Source: Prevotella sp. UBA2809 (GTDB lineage: Bacteria; Bacteroidota; Bacteroidia; Bacteroidales; Bacteroidaceae). Taken from it: a DNA stretch of 64,000 nt. Location: assembly GCA_002351725.1 (NCBI GenBank), contig DEHD01000039.1, positions 39,124-103,123 of the forward strand, given 5' to 3'. Below the pieces are notes generated by a model. That model was not told where the DNA came from. It ran no database searches and was given only the letters and a program-made list of their open reading frames with translations. Below are positions 24,777-34,400 of the stretch, piece by piece; within the stretch, counting starts at the first letter, position 1, and the number at the start of each line of letters is the position of its first letter. The position numbers and the translations under genes were made by a program.

Positions 24777-26108
24777 ATGAAAAGGATTGTAATTTTAGGA
24801 GCAGGAGAAAGTGGCGCAGGAGCTGCTGTTCTCGCCAAGAAAGAAGGTTTCGATGTGTTTGTTTCAGACATGTCGAAGATTGCCGACAAGTACAAAAAGC
24901 AGTTGGACAACCACCAGATTGAGTGGGAAGAAGGTCAGCACACAGAAGAGAAGATTCTGAATGCAGATGAGATTATCAAGAGTCCTGGTATTCCCGATAC
25001 CGCTCCTATGATTCAGAAAATCATCGCAAAAGGCATCCATATCATCAGCGAGATTGAGTTTGCTGGTCGTTATACAAACTCTAAGATGATTTGCATCACA
25101 GGTTCTAATGGTAAAACTACCACAACCTCTCTTATCTACCACATCTTTAAGGAGGCAGGATACGATGCTGGTCTGGCTGGTAACATCGGTAATTCTCTGG
25201 CACTCCAGGTTGCAGAGGATCCACACGAATACTATATCATCGAGTTGAGTTCGTTCCAGCTCGACAATATGTACGATTTCCGTGCTGATATAGCCATATT
25301 GCTTAACATCACCCCTGACCATCTTGATCGCTACAATTTCGAGATGCAGAACTATGTTGATGCAAAGATGCGCATTATACAGAATCAGACTCCAAAAGAT
25401 GCATTCATCTACTGGGCTGACGATCCAATCATTAAGCGCGAATTAGAAAAATATGACATCAAGTCAATCCAATACCCCTTCTCTGAACTGAAAGAGAAAG
25501 GTGTAATAGGATATATCGAGGAAGGTCAGTATAAGATTGAAAAGCCCGAGCCATTCAATATGGAGCAGGAAAGCCTCAGTCTTACTGGCAAGCACAACAT
25601 CTACAATTCTCTGGCTGCAGGTATCGCTGCTGACATTGCAGGTATCAAGAAAGAGGAGATTCGCAAGAGTCTTGGCGACTTCCCTGGAGTTGAGCATCGT
25701 CTGGAAAAAGTATGTACCGTACGCGGCGTACAGTATATCAACGATTCCAAGGCCACAAATGTGGATGCATGCTGGTATGCCCTTGAAGCAATGAAGACCA
25801 AGGTAATTCTTATTATTGGTGGAAAGGACAAGGGTAACGACTACGATCCCATCAAGCCTCTGGTAAAAGAGAAGTGCTCTGGCATTGTATATCTTGGTGC
25901 CGACAACCAGAAACTGCACGACAACTTCGACAGTCTGGGAATCCCCGTTCGCGATACACACTCTATGAAAGAGTGCATGGAGGCTTGCTATGAAATGGCA
26001 CAGCCTGGTGAGACAGTTTTGCTGAGCCCTTGCTGCGCTTCGTTCGATCTTTTCAAGAATATGGAAGATCGTGGTGAGCAGTTTAAAGCCCTGGCCAGAA
26101 GTCTCTAG
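24777..26108 (+). CDS. murD: UDP-MurNAc-L-Ala:D-Glu ligase MurD
   Basis: A 443-residue Mur ligase. N-terminal nucleotide fold KRIVILGAGESG, ITGSNGKTTTTSLI P-loop at ~105-118, LLNITPDHLDRY and INDSKATNVDACWYAL in the C-terminal domain, with CCASFDLFKNMEDRG at the end. It adds D-glutamate to UDP-MurNAc-L-alanine. Starts 7 nt after mraY. Confidence 0.97.
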   Translation: MKRIVILGAGESGAGAAVLAKKEGFDVFVSDMSKIADKYKKQLDNHQIEWEEGQHTEEKILNADEIIKSPGIPDTAPMIQKIIAKGIHIISEIEFAGRYTNSKMICITGSNGKTTTTSLIYHIFKEAGYDAGLAGNIGNSLALQVAEDPHEYYIIELSSFQLDNMYDFRADIAILLNITPDHLDRYNFEMQNYVDAKMRIIQNQTPKDAFIYWADDPIIKRELEKYDIKSIQYPFSELKEKGVIGYIEEGQYKIEKPEPFNMEQESLSLTGKHNIYNSLAAGIAADIAGIKKEEIRKSLGDFPGVEHRLEKVCTVRGVQYINDSKATNVDACWYALEAMKTKVILIIGGKDKGNDYDPIKPLVKEKCSGIVYLGADNQKLHDNFDSLGIPVRDTHSMKECMEACYEMAQPGETVLLSPCCASFDLFKNMEDRGEQFKALARSL

Positions 26109-26140
26109 AGACAACTATTTATGCTGGAAACATTTGATAT

Positions 26141-27376
26141 ATGAACAAGAAAATAGGAAACATCTTTAAAGGAGACAAGGTCATCTGGATGGTATTCTTC
26201 TTCCTCTGTATGATCAGTATCGTCGAAGTATTCTCTGCTTCGAGTAACCTGACATACAAGAGCCAGAACTATATGGGACCTATCGTTTTCCATACAGTAA
26301 CCATTATTCTTGGTGCTGTGGTTGCGGTAGTAACACTCAACATCCCATGCCGATACTTCAAACTGATGACGCCTTTCTTGCTCATTATAACAGTGATACT
26401 ATTGCTATGGGTATTGGCCACAGGCGAGAAGACTGGCGATGCAAGCCGATGGATAAATATCTTCGGACTAACCTTCCAACCCTCTGAGATTGCCAAAGGA
26501 ACCGTTGTATTGGCAACAGCACAGATACTAAGTGCAATGCAAAGAGAGAATGGAGCTGATAAGAAAGCATTCAAATACATTCTCTGTATCGTAGCACCAA
26601 TCGCCATGCTGATTATGGTTGAGAACCTGTCTACTGCAGCTTTATTGTGTTCGGTTGTTTTTCTAATGATGTTCATAGGACGCGTTCCGCTTATTCAGTT
26701 AGGAAAATTAGCAGGAGCAGTTGTGGGTCTGGCATTGGTAGGATTACTTTTCATTATGGCTGTGGGTAACGATAGTAATGTCGTCGTAGACAAAGCCAAG
26801 ACAGAACAAGTATCAACTCCAAAGGAGAAAGGAAAACTTGAGAAGATTCTCCACCGTGCAGACACTTGGAAGTCACGTATAAAGAAATTCTCAAATAAAG
26901 AGGTTATTACCCCCGATCAGTACGACCTTGATAAAGATGCTCAGGTAGCCCACGCCAATATCGCTATCGTATCAAGTAACATCATCGGTAAAGGCCCTGG
27001 ACAATCAGTAGAACGCGATTTCCTGTCGCAGGCGTTCTCCGACTTTATCTTTGCAATTATTATTGAGGAGTTAGGTATTATTGGAGCCTCATTTGTTGTT
27101 CTGTTATACATTGTGTTACTCTATCGAACAGCACGCATTGCAAGCAGGTGCGAAAACAACTTCCCAGCATTCCTTGCAATGGGATTGGCATTGTTGCTTG
27201 TCATCCAAGCAGCCTTCAATATGCTAGTAGCAGTAGGCATTGCACCAGTAACAGGACAACCACTACCGCTCATCAGTAAAGGTGGTACATCAACCATCAT
27301 CAACTGTGCCTACATTGGTGTTATATTAAGTGTTAGCCGCTCTGCGAAAAAAAGGCAGCCAAAAATAGCAGAATAA
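26141..27376 (+). CDS. ftsW: SEDS glycosyltransferase FtsW
   Basis: A 411-residue SEDS protein with about ten TM helices. DASRWINIFGLTFQPSEIAKG, LSTAALL and GIAPVTGQPLPLISKGGTS are diagnostic SEDS segments; the conserved catalytic Asp region lies in the big loop after the insertion. It polymerises septal glycan from lipid II with FtsI. A charged insertion of about 75 residues (KTEQVSTPKEKGKLEKILHR and onwards, residues ~215-290) enlarges the periplasmic loop compared with E. coli. Confidence 0.95.
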   Translation: MNKKIGNIFKGDKVIWMVFFFLCMISIVEVFSASSNLTYKSQNYMGPIVFHTVTIILGAVVAVVTLNIPCRYFKLMTPFLLIITVILLLWVLATGEKTGDASRWINIFGLTFQPSEIAKGTVVLATAQILSAMQRENGADKKAFKYILCIVAPIAMLIMVENLSTAALLCSVVFLMMFIGRVPLIQLGKLAGAVVGLALVGLLFIMAVGNDSNVVVDKAKTEQVSTPKEKGKLEKILHRADTWKSRIKKFSNKEVITPDQYDLDKDAQVAHANIAIVSSNIIGKGPGQSVERDFLSQAFSDFIFAIIIEELGIIGASFVVLLYIVLLYRTARIASRCENNFPAFLAMGLALLLVIQAAFNMLVAVGIAPVTGQPLPLISKGGTSTIINCAYIGVILSVSRSAKKRQPKIAE

Positions 27377-27389
27377 GAAATTAAATTTG

Positions 27390-27397
27390 TAATTTTG
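27390..27397 (+). promoter_or_regulatory. Possible internal promoter before murG
   Basis: TAATTTTG matches TAnnTTTG in the short gap between ftsW and murG; a TSS near 27404 would leave a 15-nt leader. No -33 TTTG is found. Confidence 0.4.
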
Positions 27398-27418
27398 CAC
27401 GCAACAATAAAAAAAGAT

Positions 27419-28525
27419 ATGGAAGAACTTAGAGTAATCATCAGTGGAGGAGGTACTGGGGGACATATTTTCCCAGCCATCTCTATAGCAAATGCCGTGA
27501 AAGCACTACGTCCCGATGCAAAGATTCTATTTGTTGGAGCACTCGGACGTATGGAAATGCAGCGCGTTCCTGCTGCAGGTTATGAGATAAAAGGTTTGCC
27601 TATCTGCGGATTCGATCGTAAGAACCTGTTGAAAAACGTCAAGGTTCTTTTTAAGATATGGAAGAGTCAGCGCATGGCTAAGTCAATCATCAAGGACTTT
27701 AAGCCACAGGTAGCTGTTGGAGTTGGCGGATATGCCAGCGGTCCAACACTTAACAAGGCCGCAGCTATGGGTATCCCCTGCCTTATTCAGGAGCAGAACT
27801 CATACGCAGGAGTTACTAACAAGCTTCTTGCAAAAAAAGCAGAGAAAATCTGTGTAGCATACGATGGAATGGAGCGATTCTTCCCTGCCGAGAAGATTAT
27901 TCTTACAGGAAATCCCGTACGTCAGGCTTTGCTCGATACCAAGATTTCGCAAGAAGAGGCTATTAAGACTTTCGGCCTCGACACATCAAAGAAGACCATT
28001 CTGTTGGTAGGAGGCAGCCTTGGAGCAAGAACTATCAATGAGAGTGTACTACAGCACCTCGATCTTGTCAAGGCAGCTGATGCTCAGTTCATCTGGCAGA
28101 CAGGCAAATACTATAGCACAGAAATTGCTGAAAGACTGAAAGGCGAAGACATCCCTAACCTCAAGGTTACTGATTTCATCACCGATATGGGAGCTGCCTA
28201 CAAGGCTGCCGACCTGGTTATCAGCCGTGCAGGTGCTAGCAGCATATCCGAGTTCTGTCTTATTGGCAAACCTGTTATCCTTGTACCAAGTCCAAATGTG
28301 GCCGAGGATCATCAGACAAAGAATGCATTGGCTCTTGCCAATCGCGATGCAGCTATTTACGTAAAAGATGCCGATGCTCCAGCAACCCTTCTTGAGCTTG
28401 CTATCAAGACTGTTACTGACGAACAGAAACTTAAGTCGCTTAGCGAGAATGTTTTGAAACTCGCCCTGCCCGATTCAGCCGACATCATTGCAAAAGAAGT
28501 CATCAAACTGGCAGAAAAGAAATAA
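27419..28525 (+). CDS. murG: UDP-GlcNAc transferase MurG
   Basis: A 368-residue GT28 enzyme starting at ATG 27419 (MEELRVIISGGGTGGHIFPA); the frame is open to a TTG at 27395 but that overlaps a promoter-like box. SGGGTGGHIFPA binds lipid I phosphate, GGYASGPTLNKAA and LIQEQNSYAGVTNK follow, and VLVGGSLGARTINE and SRAGASSISEFCLIGKP form the UDP-GlcNAc site. It converts lipid I to lipid II at the inner face of the membrane. Confidence 0.97.
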   Translation: MEELRVIISGGGTGGHIFPAISIANAVKALRPDAKILFVGALGRMEMQRVPAAGYEIKGLPICGFDRKNLLKNVKVLFKIWKSQRMAKSIIKDFKPQVAVGVGGYASGPTLNKAAAMGIPCLIQEQNSYAGVTNKLLAKKAEKICVAYDGMERFFPAEKIILTGNPVRQALLDTKISQEEAIKTFGLDTSKKTILLVGGSLGARTINESVLQHLDLVKAADAQFIWQTGKYYSTEIAERLKGEDIPNLKVTDFITDMGAAYKAADLVISRAGASSISEFCLIGKPVILVPSPNVAEDHQTKNALALANRDAAIYVKDADAPATLLELAIKTVTDEQKLKSLSENVLKLALPDSADIIAKEVIKLAEKK

Positions 28526-28530
28526 CGATT

Positions 28531-29904
28531 ATGGAATTAAAAGATATCAAAGCAGTATATTTTGTAGGAGCCGGTGGTATTGGAATGAGTGCCATCGCTC
28601 GCTATTTTATTAAGAAGGGACTTGTTGTAGCTGGTTACGACAAGACACCATCTGACCTTACAAAGAGACTCGAAACCGAGGGAATGCTTATTCATTACGA
28701 AGAGAATGTTGATGAGATTCCACACGAGTGCAAGAAGAAAGAGTCATGCCTGGTAATCTACACACCAGCCATACCCGCAGAGCATAAGGAACTTAAGTTC
28801 TTCCGTGAGAACGGTTTCGAGATTCAGAAGCGTGCCCAGGTTCTTGGCACACTGACTCAGAGCCACAAAGGTCTCTGTGTAGCAGGAACACATGGAAAGA
28901 CCACTACTTCAACCATGTGTGCTCACATCATGCATCAGAGTCACCTTGACTGTAATGCATTCCTTGGAGGAATATCTAAGAACTACGGCACCAACTATAT
29001 CCTGTCTGATTCAGATTACGTCGTCATCGAGGCCGACGAGTTCGATCGTTCTTTCCATTGGCTCCGTCCTTGGATGAGCGTCATAACATCCAGCGACCCC
29101 GATCATCTGGATATCTACGGAACAAAAGAGGCTTATCTTGAGAGCTTCCGTCATTACACCGAACTCATCCAGCCAGGTGGTGCCCTTATCATCCATCGCG
29201 GTCTTGAGATGAAAGAGAATATACAGTCTGGCGTACGCCGTTATGACTACAGTCTCAACGAAGGCGATTTCCATGCAGAGAATATCGTAATAGAGAATGG
29301 CGAAATCACATTTGACTTCATCTCTCCCATCGAGAGTGTAAAAGGCGTACAGCTTGGTCAGCCTGTTCCCATCAATATAGAAAACGGTATTGCTGCTATG
29401 GCAATGGCTCAGCTTAACGGTTGTACTGCCGAAGAGCTGAAGTATGGTATGCAGACATACGGAGGTGTTGACCGTCGCTTTGATTTCAAAATCAAAAACG
29501 ACAAGGTGGTATTCCTTAGCGACTATGCCCATCATCCCAAGGAAATTTATCAGAGCGCCAAGAGCATTCGTGAGCTTTATAAGAACAAGCACATCACTGC
29601 AATCTTCCAGCCTCACCTATACACCCGAACTCGCGATTTCTACAAGGATTTTGCCGATGCTCTGAGTCAGCTTGACGAGGTAATACTTACTGAGATCTAC
29701 CCAGCCCGTGAGTTACCTATCGAAGGAGTTACATCTAAACTCATCTACGATAATCTGAAGCCTGGTGTCAAAAAGGAGATGATACAGAAAGCTGATGTAC
29801 TCGACTATGTCAAGAATCACGACTTCGAAGTGCTTATAGTACTTGGTGCCGGTGACTTGGACAATCAGGTTCCTCAAATAACAAAGATATTAAACAGCAA
29901 ATAA
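28531..29904 (+). CDS. murC: UDP-MurNAc:L-alanine ligase MurC
   Basis: A 457-residue Mur ligase. VYFVGAGGIGMSAIARY binds UDP, CVAGTHGKTTTSTMC (~115-130) is the ATP loop, EADEFDRSFHWLRP and SSDPDHLDIYG follow, and SDYAHHPKEIYQS and PHLYTRTRDFYKDFADAL identify MurC. It adds L-alanine to UDP-MurNAc, the first amino-acid step. Starts 5 nt after murG. Confidence 0.97.
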   Translation: MELKDIKAVYFVGAGGIGMSAIARYFIKKGLVVAGYDKTPSDLTKRLETEGMLIHYEENVDEIPHECKKKESCLVIYTPAIPAEHKELKFFRENGFEIQKRAQVLGTLTQSHKGLCVAGTHGKTTTSTMCAHIMHQSHLDCNAFLGGISKNYGTNYILSDSDYVVIEADEFDRSFHWLRPWMSVITSSDPDHLDIYGTKEAYLESFRHYTELIQPGGALIIHRGLEMKENIQSGVRRYDYSLNEGDFHAENIVIENGEITFDFISPIESVKGVQLGQPVPINIENGIAAMAMAQLNGCTAEELKYGMQTYGGVDRRFDFKIKNDKVVFLSDYAHHPKEIYQSAKSIRELYKNKHITAIFQPHLYTRTRDFYKDFADALSQLDEVILTEIYPARELPIEGVTSKLIYDNLKPGVKKEMIQKADVLDYVKNHDFEVLIVLGAGDLDNQVPQITKILNSK

Positions 29905-29910
29905 TAACAG

Positions 29911-30666
29911 ATGACCTTTAACTTCAACTGGAAACAGATCCTCATCGTAGCCTGCAACGTTATCGTTGGCATCTACTTGGTACTAGCCGTCACAGCTTTC
30001 AACAATCCTGACGAGGCTATGGCCAAGGAATGCATCGAGGTAAAGATTGACATCGAGAAGGAGTCAATGGAGGGTTTCCTGAATCCTGGTGAAGTCAAGA
30101 AGTTACTCTCACAGTATAAACTCTACCCTCTCTCACAGACTATGAGTTCTATATCTCCACGAAAGATTGAAGAGACTCTGATAAAAAGTCCGTTTGTAGA
30201 GAAGGTAGAATGTTACAAGACACTGAGCGGACACGTATGCATAAATATCAAGCAGCGTATACCTGTAATCAGAATCATGGCTGTTAATGGCGACAACTAC
30301 TATCTCGACCATCACGGCAATATAATGCCTGAGTCTGGATATGCCACAGATATACTGGTAGCTACTGGTAACATTACCAAAAGATATGCTCAGAACGTTT
30401 TGTCAAAGGTAGCAAACAAAATTGTAAGCAACAGTTTCTGGCGTAACCAGACTGTACAACTTAATGTCCTACCCAATCAGACTCTCGAGATGGTACCACG
30501 TGTTGGCGACCACATAGTTTTTCTTGGCAGTCCTAACAATATCGAAAACAAACTCGAACGCCTTCGCAAGTTCTACATTTACGGACTGAACAAGGCTGGT
30601 TGGAACAAATATAATTATATTAATGTTGAGTTCAACAACCAGATTATATGTAAAAGAAACAAATGA
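29911..30666 (+). CDS. ftsQ: Division protein FtsQ
   Basis: A 251-residue bitopic protein: short cytoplasmic N-terminus, one TM (ILIVACNVIVGIYLVLAV), then a periplasmic POTRA-like region (VKKLLSQYKLYPLSQT...IEETLIKSPFVEKVECYKTL) and a beta domain. FtsQ links early and late division proteins. Position between murC and ftsA supports it strongly; sequence conservation is modest, as usual for FtsQ. Confidence 0.9.
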   Translation: MTFNFNWKQILIVACNVIVGIYLVLAVTAFNNPDEAMAKECIEVKIDIEKESMEGFLNPGEVKKLLSQYKLYPLSQTMSSISPRKIEETLIKSPFVEKVECYKTLSGHVCINIKQRIPVIRIMAVNGDNYYLDHHGNIMPESGYATDILVATGNITKRYAQNVLSKVANKIVSNSFWRNQTVQLNVLPNQTLEMVPRVGDHIVFLGSPNNIENKLERLRKFYIYGLNKAGWNKYNYINVEFNNQIICKRNK

Positions 30667-30683
30667 TAATATTATAATAAAAG

Positions 30684-32138
30684 ATGGCAGCAAAGGATTT
30701 TATTGTAGCAATTGAACTCGGTTCATCCAAAGTAACCGGAATCGCGGGACAGAAGAATCTCGACGGTAGCATCAACGTGCTTGCTATGGTCAAGGAAGAG
30801 TCTTCTTCGTTCATCCGCAAGGGTGTGGTTTACAATATCGACAAAACCGCACAATGCCTTACCAGTATAATAAAAAAACTGGAGAATCAGCTCAAGACAC
30901 AGATCACACAGGTTTACGTTGGTGTAGGTGGACAGTCTATCCGCAGCGTAAAGAATGTTGTGACTAAAGACCTTCCCGGCGAAACCATCATCACTCAGGA
31001 TATGGTGATAGAACTGATGGATGCTAACCGCAACATGACCTATCAAGATCAGGAAATCCTAGATGCTGCCGTACAGGAATACAAGGTTGGAACCCAGTTC
31101 CAACTTGATCCTGTTGGCATTCAGGCCACACACCTTGAGGGTCACTTCCTGAATATTCTGGAGCGTAAAGCCTTCTATCGTAACCTTAACAAATGCTTCG
31201 AAACAGCAGGTATAAATGTTGCTGAGATGTATCTGGCTCCACTTGCACTTGCTGATAGTGTTCTTACTGAGGTTGAGAAGCGTTCGGGATGTGCACTTGT
31301 TGATATGGGTTACGACACCACAACTGTATCTGTATATTCTAAGAATATCCTCCGCCATCTTGCAGTCATTCCCCTTGGCAGTAACAATATCACCAAGGAC
31401 ATTGCATCGCTCCAGATGGAAGAGAGTGATGCAGAACGCATGAAACTGAAATACGGTTCGGCTTATACAGAGAACAATGAGATAGACAACGAACTAAAAT
31501 ACTCTATCGACCCAGAGCGTCAGGTAGAGAGCCGCAAGTTCATTGAGATTGTCGAGGGTCGCCTCGAGGAGATTATTGAGAATGTTTGGTATCAGATTCC
31601 ATCTGAATACTATGACAAGCTGCTTGGTGGTATCATTCTTACCGGTGGCGGCTCGAATATGAAGAATATCGAGAAAGCATTTATCAATCACACTCACGTA
31701 GACAAAATTCGCATCGCCAAGTTCGTATCACAAACCATCATCTCTAACAACGAAGAAATCAAAGCACACAACGGTATGCTGAACACGTTGTTAGGTCTGT
31801 TGGCCAAAGGCGATATCAACTGCGCAGGCGATGCATTCGATCCAAATGGTGACCTGTTTGCAAGTCTCAAGCCACAGACAATTCACCCCACTAACGACCA
31901 GCGCCCAGCACGTCAGACCACTGATCTTCCCGCCGGTGTAATCCGAACCGAAGCTGAGAAACAGAAAGCCGAAGAGGAAAAACGTCGTCAGCAGGAAGAA
32001 GAAGAGCGTGCTCGCCAGGAAGAAGAGCGCTTAAAGAAAGAGGAAGAAGCACGTATCCGCAAGGAGAATAGCACTTGGAACAAACTGAAGAAGGGAATCC
32101 TTAAGTTTGGTAAGTCGATTGTCGAAGAAGAAGATTAA
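30684..32138 (+). CDS. ftsA: Division ATPase FtsA, with long charged C-terminus
   Basis: A 484-residue actin fold protein: FIVAIELGSSKVTGIAG (phosphate 1), GCALVDMGYDTTTVSVY (phosphate 2) and GGIILTGGGSNMKNIEKAF (adenosine). After the fold, ~421-463 is a Glu/Lys/Arg/Gln-rich linker (EAEKQKAEEEKRRQQEEEE) predicted to be a single helix or coiled coil, followed by an amphipathic membrane-binding helix (TWNKLKKGILKFGKSIV). FtsA tethers FtsZ to the membrane. The long linker is beyond what E. coli FtsA has. Confidence 0.96.
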   Translation: MAAKDFIVAIELGSSKVTGIAGQKNLDGSINVLAMVKEESSSFIRKGVVYNIDKTAQCLTSIIKKLENQLKTQITQVYVGVGGQSIRSVKNVVTKDLPGETIITQDMVIELMDANRNMTYQDQEILDAAVQEYKVGTQFQLDPVGIQATHLEGHFLNILERKAFYRNLNKCFETAGINVAEMYLAPLALADSVLTEVEKRSGCALVDMGYDTTTVSVYSKNILRHLAVIPLGSNNITKDIASLQMEESDAERMKLKYGSAYTENNEIDNELKYSIDPERQVESRKFIEIVEGRLEEIIENVWYQIPSEYYDKLLGGIILTGGGSNMKNIEKAFINHTHVDKIRIAKFVSQTIISNNEEIKAHNGMLNTLLGLLAKGDINCAGDAFDPNGDLFASLKPQTIHPTNDQRPARQTTDLPAGVIRTEAEKQKAEEEKRRQQEEEERARQEEERLKKEEEARIRKENSTWNKLKKGILKFGKSIVEEED

Positions 32139-32152
32139 AAAAGTAGAAGATT

Positions 32153-33487
32153 ATGGAAAACAATATGAATATGGATATCCTTGACTTCGGAGCACCGGAG
32201 AAGGAGCACAGCATCATCAAAGTTATCGGTGTTGGCGGTGGCGGCGGTAATGCAGTAAACCACATGTACCGCGAGGGCATTCACGATGTAACATTCGTGC
32301 TATGTAACACTGACAACCAGGCCCTTAACGATTCACCCGTGCCCGTACATCTCCAGTTGGGTAAGGAAGGACTTGGTGCTGGTAATAAGCCAGAAAAAGC
32401 ACGCCAGGCTGCCGAAGAAAGCATAGAGGACATTCGCACAATGCTTAGCGACGGAACCCGCATGGCATTCATCACTGCCGGAATGGGTGGTGGAACAGGA
32501 ACAGGTGCTGCACCAGTCATCGCTCGTGTCTCTAAAGAGTTAGGAATCCTTACCGTAGGTATCGTTACCATCCCGTTCCGTTTCGAAGGCGATCGCAAGA
32601 TTGACCAAGCACTGGACGGTGTTGAAGAAATGTCTAAACACGTTGATGCTCTGCTTGTTATCAACAACGAGCGCCTCCGTGAGATATATCCTGAACTTTC
32701 TGTTCTTGATGCTTTCGGAAAAGCTGACGATACACTTAGCATTGCTGCAAAGTCTATTGCCGAGATTATCACAGTACACGGCCTTATCAACCTCGACTTC
32801 AACGATGTTAAGACCGTGCTCAAGGATGGTGGCGTAGCAATCATGTCAACTGGTTATGGTGAAGGCGAAGGCCGTGTTAAGAAGGCTATTGAGGATGCAC
32901 TCAACTCACCTCTGCTTAACGACAACGACATCTTTAACTCTAAGAAGATTCTGCTTTCTATCTCGTTTGCAGGTTCTAAGGACGGTCAGGCATCGCTGAT
33001 GATGGAAGAGATGAATGATGTAAACGACTTCATGGCTAAGTTCGGCAATGATTTTGAAATCAAGTGGGGTCTTGCCACCGATCTCGAACTCGGTAAGAAA
33101 GTAAAGGTAACCATTCTGGCCACAGGCTTCGGCATTGAGAATGTTGACGGAATGAACGGTCACCTCAAGAAGCATAGTCAGGAAGACATCAACCGCATAG
33201 CAGCCGAACAGGAGAAAGCTGCCGAGCGCCAGGATCGTCGTAACCGCTACTATGGCGGCGAGGGTGCAACAAAGCGTTACAAGCGCCGTCCAAACATCTA
33301 CTTGTTCCGCCCAGAGGACCTTGATAACGATGATGTTATCTCTGCTGTAGAGCAGACACCTACATACAAGCGTACCCGCGAGATTCTCGACAGCATTAAC
33401 TCGCAGGCAAGCAACGAGGTGGTAATGATCGACGAACCCGCTCAGGAGCCACAGGAGCCCATACAGGGAACCATTAAGTTTATGTAA
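32153..33487 (+). CDS. ftsZ: Division GTPase FtsZ
   Basis: A 444-residue tubulin homologue. IKVIGVGGGGGNAVNHM at the start, the tubulin signature GGGTGTGAAPVIA (~113-125), and NVDALLVINNERL. The C-terminal tail (~330-444) is long, basic then acidic, and ends VMIDEPAQEPQEPIQGTIKFM, which is not the E. coli conserved C-terminal peptide; here residues around RPNIYLFRPEDLDNDD may be the partner-binding segment. Last gene of the cluster; it ends tail to tail with recO. Confidence 0.97.
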   Translation: MENNMNMDILDFGAPEKEHSIIKVIGVGGGGGNAVNHMYREGIHDVTFVLCNTDNQALNDSPVPVHLQLGKEGLGAGNKPEKARQAAEESIEDIRTMLSDGTRMAFITAGMGGGTGTGAAPVIARVSKELGILTVGIVTIPFRFEGDRKIDQALDGVEEMSKHVDALLVINNERLREIYPELSVLDAFGKADDTLSIAAKSIAEIITVHGLINLDFNDVKTVLKDGGVAIMSTGYGEGEGRVKKAIEDALNSPLLNDNDIFNSKKILLSISFAGSKDGQASLMMEEMNDVNDFMAKFGNDFEIKWGLATDLELGKKVKVTILATGFGIENVDGMNGHLKKHSQEDINRIAAEQEKAAERQDRRNRYYGGEGATKRYKRRPNIYLFRPEDLDNDDVISAVEQTPTYKRTREILDSINSQASNEVVMIDEPAQEPQEPIQGTIKFM

Positions 33488-33498
33488 AATCTGCTGCC

Positions 33499-34224
33499 TT
33501 ACTTATATAAGGCTTGCAATACCTCTATCGACTTCATCTCTGGGAAATCCGGCAGATGGAGTCGATAATATTTTATTGATATTTCAAGAAGTCGGTTCCT
33601 GTCATCATGCGACATACGGAACAAATGCATCGTTGGAAAATCCATTCGCATCATAAGCTGCACCTTCTGTGCCTCTTCTGGATGCAGAAAATCACGATGC
33701 ACAGGCGGATTCCTCATAAACTCGCTTTCACGCAAGTCAAAGTAATCACCATCCTCATAGTCATCCATGTTTGGATAGAAACCAAGAAAGCGCGTAAGCC
33801 TCAACAAGAACACAATATGGAAATTAGCGAAGTTTGCTTGCTGACCGTCAAGCCACATTATACTATACTCCAGATAATCATAAAGCAACTCATTCCGCTG
33901 TTCCGATCGCAAAGCGTAATATAAGAACTCTGCAACAAAAAGCGATATAGCTAACTTGTCGGGCTCAAAGGGGATTGATGCAAACGGAGTGAGCAGTCTC
34001 ACATCATTAAGCTTTTGCAACTGCAACTTGGGGCGGATGTCTGTTTCTATCTCCAACAATGTTAGAGGTTGGAAGAACTGCTTTTTTATCTTTCCCTTTG
34101 AAGTTTTCGGTATGCTGACGATAAACGACTGTCTACCAAACGTTCTGGTAAACATATCTACAATAAGCCTCGACTCGCCATACTTCAGCGAATGTAGCAC
34201 AATAGCCTGAGTTTTCGTCAACAT
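33499..34224 (-). CDS. recO: Recombination mediator RecO
   Basis: 241 residues from ATG 34222-34224 (MLTKTQAIVLHSLKYGESRL). An in-frame ATG six codons upstream is rejected because it overlaps the -7 box. N-terminal OB fold, then a helical domain with AEFLYYALRSEQRNELLYDYLE; the four-Cys zinc finger of many RecO proteins is not seen. RecO helps RecR load RecA on SSB-coated DNA. Convergent with ftsZ with an 11-nt gap. Confidence 0.92.
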   Translation of the reverse strand: MLTKTQAIVLHSLKYGESRLIVDMFTRTFGRQSFIVSIPKTSKGKIKKQFFQPLTLLEIETDIRPKLQLQKLNDVRLLTPFASIPFEPDKLAISLFVAEFLYYALRSEQRNELLYDYLEYSIMWLDGQQANFANFHIVFLLRLTRFLGFYPNMDDYEDGDYFDLRESEFMRNPPVHRDFLHPEEAQKVQLMMRMDFPTMHLFRMSHDDRNRLLEISIKYYRLHLPDFPEMKSIEVLQALYK

Positions 34225-34231
34225 AATGGTG

Positions 34232-34239
34232 CAAAGATA
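34232..34239 (-). promoter_or_regulatory. -7 box of recO
   Basis: CAAAGATA, i.e. TATCTTTG on the minus strand. It ends 7 nt before the ATG at 34224, so the transcript is nearly leaderless. Confidence 0.6.
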
Positions 34240-34278
34240 CACATTTTATTCATAATATGTTATTTTTTACTAAAAAAA

Positions 34279-34310
34279 TTTGGTAGAATGGAAAAATAGT
34301 AGTACTTTTG
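34279..34310 (+). promoter_or_regulatory. Promoter of tRNA-Glu
   Basis: TTTG (34279-34282), 20-nt spacer, TACTTTTG (34303-34310), followed by CACCCGC. Nearly the same sequence stands before tRNA-Asn at 63386-63417. Confidence 0.85.
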
Positions 34311-34328
34311 CACCCGCATTTCGTGGAC

Positions 34329-34400
34329 GGTCCCTTCGTCTATCGGTTAGGACGAGAGATTTTCATTCTCTAAAGAGGAGTTCGACTCTCCTAGGGACTA
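34329..34400 (+). tRNA. tRNA-Glu(TTC)
   Basis: Acceptor GGTCCCT/AGGGACT, anticodon stem AGAGA/TCTCT with loop TTTTCAT (anticodon TTC), T-arm AGGAG-TTCGACT-CTCCT, discriminator A, no encoded CCA. Length 72 nt. Confidence 0.97.

Noticed and set aside
27395..27418. TTG start for murG
   Set aside because: The TTG is part of a TAATTTTG promoter-like box; ATG 27419 gives the normal MurG N-terminus.
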